64,000 bases of DNA from Metarhizium brunneum (lineage: Eukaryota > Ascomycota > Sordariomycetes > Hypocreales > Clavicipitaceae), in assembly GCF_013426205.1 (NCBI RefSeq), contig NC_089422.1, positions 496,001 through 560,000 of the forward strand, given 5' to 3'. The position numbers and the translations under genes were made by a program. The notes under the pieces were generated by a model. It was given only the letters and a program-made list of their open reading frames with translations. It was not told the DNA's origin and did not search any database. Below, piece after piece: positions 61,620 to 64,000 of the stretch (within the stretch, counting starts at the first letter, position 1; every line of letters starts with the position of its first letter).

Positions 61620-64000
61620 ATGTCCGCAATTGCACAAGATGAGGTGCAAGATTCCTCACCGCCGCACCACGACGTGCCCCAGCATGCTGCTACTACTGCC
61701 GCTACTCCCCAAGATCTTCAACTCATTTGGAAATGGAACGAGGCTGTTCCAGAGACGGTGGACGGCCGCGTTCACGATCTCATCACGCAGAGGGCGCAAT
61801 TGCAGCCCGACGAGCAGGCTGTCTGCGCTTGGGACGGAAACTGGAGCTATCGCGAGCTTGATGAGCGCTCAACTAATCTGGCACACCGACTCGTCCACAT
61901 GGGCATCGGTCCCGACATCGTTGTTCCCCTCTGCTTCCCAAAGTCAAAATGGACCCCGATTGCGATGCTTGCTGTCATGAAGGCAGGTGGTGCATCAGTC
62001 GTTCTCGAGACAAGTCTACCCAGCGACCGGCTGTATAGCATTGTTCAACAAGTCGAACCGATTTTAATACTTTCCTCCTCTATGACCACTGAGCTTGCCG
62101 CGCAGCTCACCACGCGGCCAGTCATAATTGTCGACGAGGCCAGCACAACCCCCGATGTCACTAGCATATTACCAGAGGTACAGCCATGGAAATCTCTCTA
62201 CCTCGTCTTCACTTCTGGCAGTACCGGTACCCCCAAAGGCACAATCATTACCCACTCCAACTTTTGCAGCGCGATTCACCACCAGCGGGCCATATTGGGC
62301 TACTCCAGTTCCTCGCGAGTGTACAATTTCACCAAACACTCCTTTGATGTAACTTGGTCTGATTTCATCTTCACCATGACTGCTGGTGGCTGCCTCTGTA
62401 TTCCCTTGCAACAAGACGCTATGAGCAACCTCGCTGGCTCAATACTGGCATATAACGCAAACTTCATAAATATCACACCATCAGTTGGTAGCATGATACG
62501 GCCATCCGATCTCAAAGGCACATTAAAGCAAGTAGTTTTCGCCGGTGAGGCTTTGCCAAGCCATCAGGCTTTGGAGTGGGCACAACATACCCGCGTCATT
62601 AATTTGTACGGCCCGGCCGAATGTACAGTCGGGATTACTTTGGCTGTAATAAGCGATATTGCCAATATAGACTCCTCCTCCGCCACTATCGGCCACGGTA
62701 TTGGTTCGTGCAGCTGGATTGTCGACCAGTCCTGCCACGATAGCCTGGTGCCTGTTGGAGCCGTTGGTGAATTGCTAACGGAAGGACCAGTTGTGGGAGC
62801 TGGATATTATAGAAATGCTGAGAAAACAGCTGCAGTGTTCATCGAAAACCCAAAATGGCTGTTGGCTGGACCGCCGGGAGGCTCGGGACGCCCGGGCCGA
62901 TTATATAAGACCGGTGATCTTGTACGATATGAAGCGAATGGACAACTTGCTTACCTGGGCCGAAAAGACCTGCAAGTTAAGATCAACGGCCAGCGTGTGG
63001 AATTGGGCGATATCGAACATCATGTGCGGGCGCATCTCGCCGAAAGCACGGATGTAGGGGTGGTTGCCGAGCTCGGAACTCCGCGTGACAGCGATAGACC
63101 TCTGCTCACTGCCTTCCTGCAAATATCAACACCAGCTGCTAGACAAGGTAGAGACGGGCTTGAAGGGGAGTTGAGGAGAGTCATCGTTGGACTCAACAAT
63201 CGATTAGCCACTCAAATACCGGCATATATGATCCCTTCCGTCTACATCCCACTGGAGGTCTTTCCAAAGAATGCCAATGGCAAGATGGATAGACGCAAAC
63301 TGAGGGAAATATGTGAAACCTCTTCAATGCAGGAGCTCATGGCCTGGGGCTCGCCTCTTCCCGAGAAGAAAAAGCCAACCACGCGCATGGAATGTCGTCT
63401 ACAAGACCTCTGGTCTTCTGTTCTCGGCCTTGATATCGGCAACATCGGTGTCAACGATAGCTTTTTGCGACTAGGCGGGGATTCTATTGCAGCCATGAGA
63501 TTAGCTGGAGCCGCGCGAGGGCATGGTCTGTCGCTTACTGTCGCCGACATCTTCAACCACTCGGTACTGCACGACATGGCAGGTGTCGTTGGCGAGCTTT
63601 CCGCAACTAGCAGCTTCATCCAGCCTTACGAATTACTGAACGACCATACTGAGGTGGGAGTTATTAGAAGCCAAGTTGCTGGCGCCTGCGGAGTCAACGC
63701 AGCTGAGATTGAGGACGTCTTTCCCTGTACACCTCTCCAAGAGGGTTTAATCGCCCTGACAGCGAAAAACCCAGGCGACTACGTCTCTCGTCATGTATTC
63801 CAGCTGCAACCCACAGTGGATATTAAACGTCTCAAGAGGGGGTGGGGGGAGGTTGTAGCGATGACACCCATTCTTCGGACACGTATTGTCAACCTTAACC
63901 AACAAGGGCTGGTGCAGGTAGTCCTAAACCAGCCCATAAGATGGGCGCCTAAAGGTGGCGAAATGGATCTTGCGAAATATCAGAAAGAGGATGGGGGGCT
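61620..64000 (+). CDS. Non-ribosomal peptide synthetase, N-terminal part (A-T-C..., cut by window end)
   Basis: The frame is open from ATG at 61620 to the window end (793 codons). It begins with an adenylation domain: LVFTSGSTGTPKG (A3, 195-207), SFDVTWSDF (A4), NLYGPAECTV (A5), LYKTGDLVRY (A7), GQRVELGDIE (A8), NGKMDR (A10). A thiolation domain follows with LGGDS, Ser622 being the phosphopantetheine attachment site. A condensation domain starts near residue 695 (IEDVFPCTPLQEGL) and is incomplete. Starting with A rather than C marks this as the loading module. The specificity pocket begins D-V at the GrsA 235/236 positions; the amino acid is not predictable by eye. With the adjacent P450 and ABCC exporter it outlines a peptide metabolite cluster extending beyond 64 kb. 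Confidence 0.95.
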   Translation, partial: MSAIAQDEVQDSSPPHHDVPQHAATTAATPQDLQLIWKWNEAVPETVDGRVHDLITQRAQLQPDEQAVCAWDGNWSYRELDERSTNLAHRLVHMGIGPDIVVPLCFPKSKWTPIAMLAVMKAGGASVVLETSLPSDRLYSIVQQVEPILILSSSMTTELAAQLTTRPVIIVDEASTTPDVTSILPEVQPWKSLYLVFTSGSTGTPKGTIITHSNFCSAIHHQRAILGYSSSSRVYNFTKHSFDVTWSDFIFTMTAGGCLCIPLQQDAMSNLAGSILAYNANFINITPSVGSMIRPSDLKGTLKQVVFAGEALPSHQALEWAQHTRVINLYGPAECTVGITLAVISDIANIDSSSATIGHGIGSCSWIVDQSCHDSLVPVGAVGELLTEGPVVGAGYYRNAEKTAAVFIENPKWLLAGPPGGSGRPGRLYKTGDLVRYEANGQLAYLGRKDLQVKINGQRVELGDIEHHVRAHLAESTDVGVVAELGTPRDSDRPLLTAFLQISTPAARQGRDGLEGELRRVIVGLNNRLATQIPAYMIPSVYIPLEVFPKNANGKMDRRKLREICETSSMQELMAWGSPLPEKKKPTTRMECRLQDLWSSVLGLDIGNIGVNDSFLRLGGDSIAAMRLAGAARGHGLSLTVADIFNHSVLHDMAGVVGELSATSSFIQPYELLNDHTEVGVIRSQVAGACGVNAAEIEDVFPCTPLQEGLIALTAKNPGDYVSRHVFQLQPTVDIKRLKRGWGEVVAMTPILRTRIVNLNQQGLVQVVLNQPIRWAPKGGEMDLAKYQKEDGG

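Noticed and set aside
1..64000. tRNA and rRNA genes
   Set aside because: I looked for the T-loop and acceptor pairing patterns by eye and found none; a covariance search would be needed to exclude them.

Overview
The window is filamentous-fungal nuclear DNA. Genes are separated by AT-richer spacers, introns are short (about 50-75 nt, GT-AG with CTAAC-like branch sites, at least one GC-AG), and the gene content (EMC1, type I metacaspase, SRPK-like kinase, BYS1-like secreted protein, ABCC transporter, NRPS) is that of a Pezizomycotina ascomycete. A hypocrealean Sordariomycete is my best guess, but nothing here proves it.

Layout. 0.8-14.7 kb is ordinary gene space: EMC1 (+), an SDR (-), a WW-domain protein (-), a metacaspase (+), an SRPK-like kinase (-) and a small BYS1-like secreted protein (-). 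14.7-31 kb is a repeat-rich accessory island. It holds a family of short LTR retroelements: four solo LTRs, three with perfect or one-mismatch 5-bp target duplications and one weaker (30485), plus one complete 835-bp mini-element nested in an older LTR. It also holds an intronless F-box gene and, at 20.8-27 kb, a cluster of related, unfamiliar gene units. Two of these units contain arrays of exactly 21-nt, phase-1 micro-exons, each encoding one seven-residue repeat and followed by a proline-rich last exon. A cytochrome P450 closes the island. 32-41 kb carries a divergent pair, a CPS1-like processive glycosyltransferase (GT2) and a UDP-HexNAc-type 6-dehydrogenase, that suggests synthesis of an acidic polysaccharide, followed by a large protein of unknown function with a possible barrel-like C-terminal half. 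42.7-51 kb holds an aspartic protease, an amidinotransferase and a mitochondrial ornithine-type carrier. 52-64 kb looks like the edge of a secondary-metabolite cluster: a 14-exon ABCC transporter, a P450 and, divergently, the start of an NRPS (A-T-C...) cut by the window end.

Most novel points: the micro-exon family with its conserved in-frame TAG and spacer repeats; the mini LTR element, whose 12-nt primer-binding site is complementary to its own LTR 60 bp downstream of the TATA box, as expected of Tf1-type self-priming; and a short motif (TACGGAGTA) scattered through intergenic DNA outside the island. All exon coordinates are manual splice predictions from consensus signals and frame; none is backed by transcript data.
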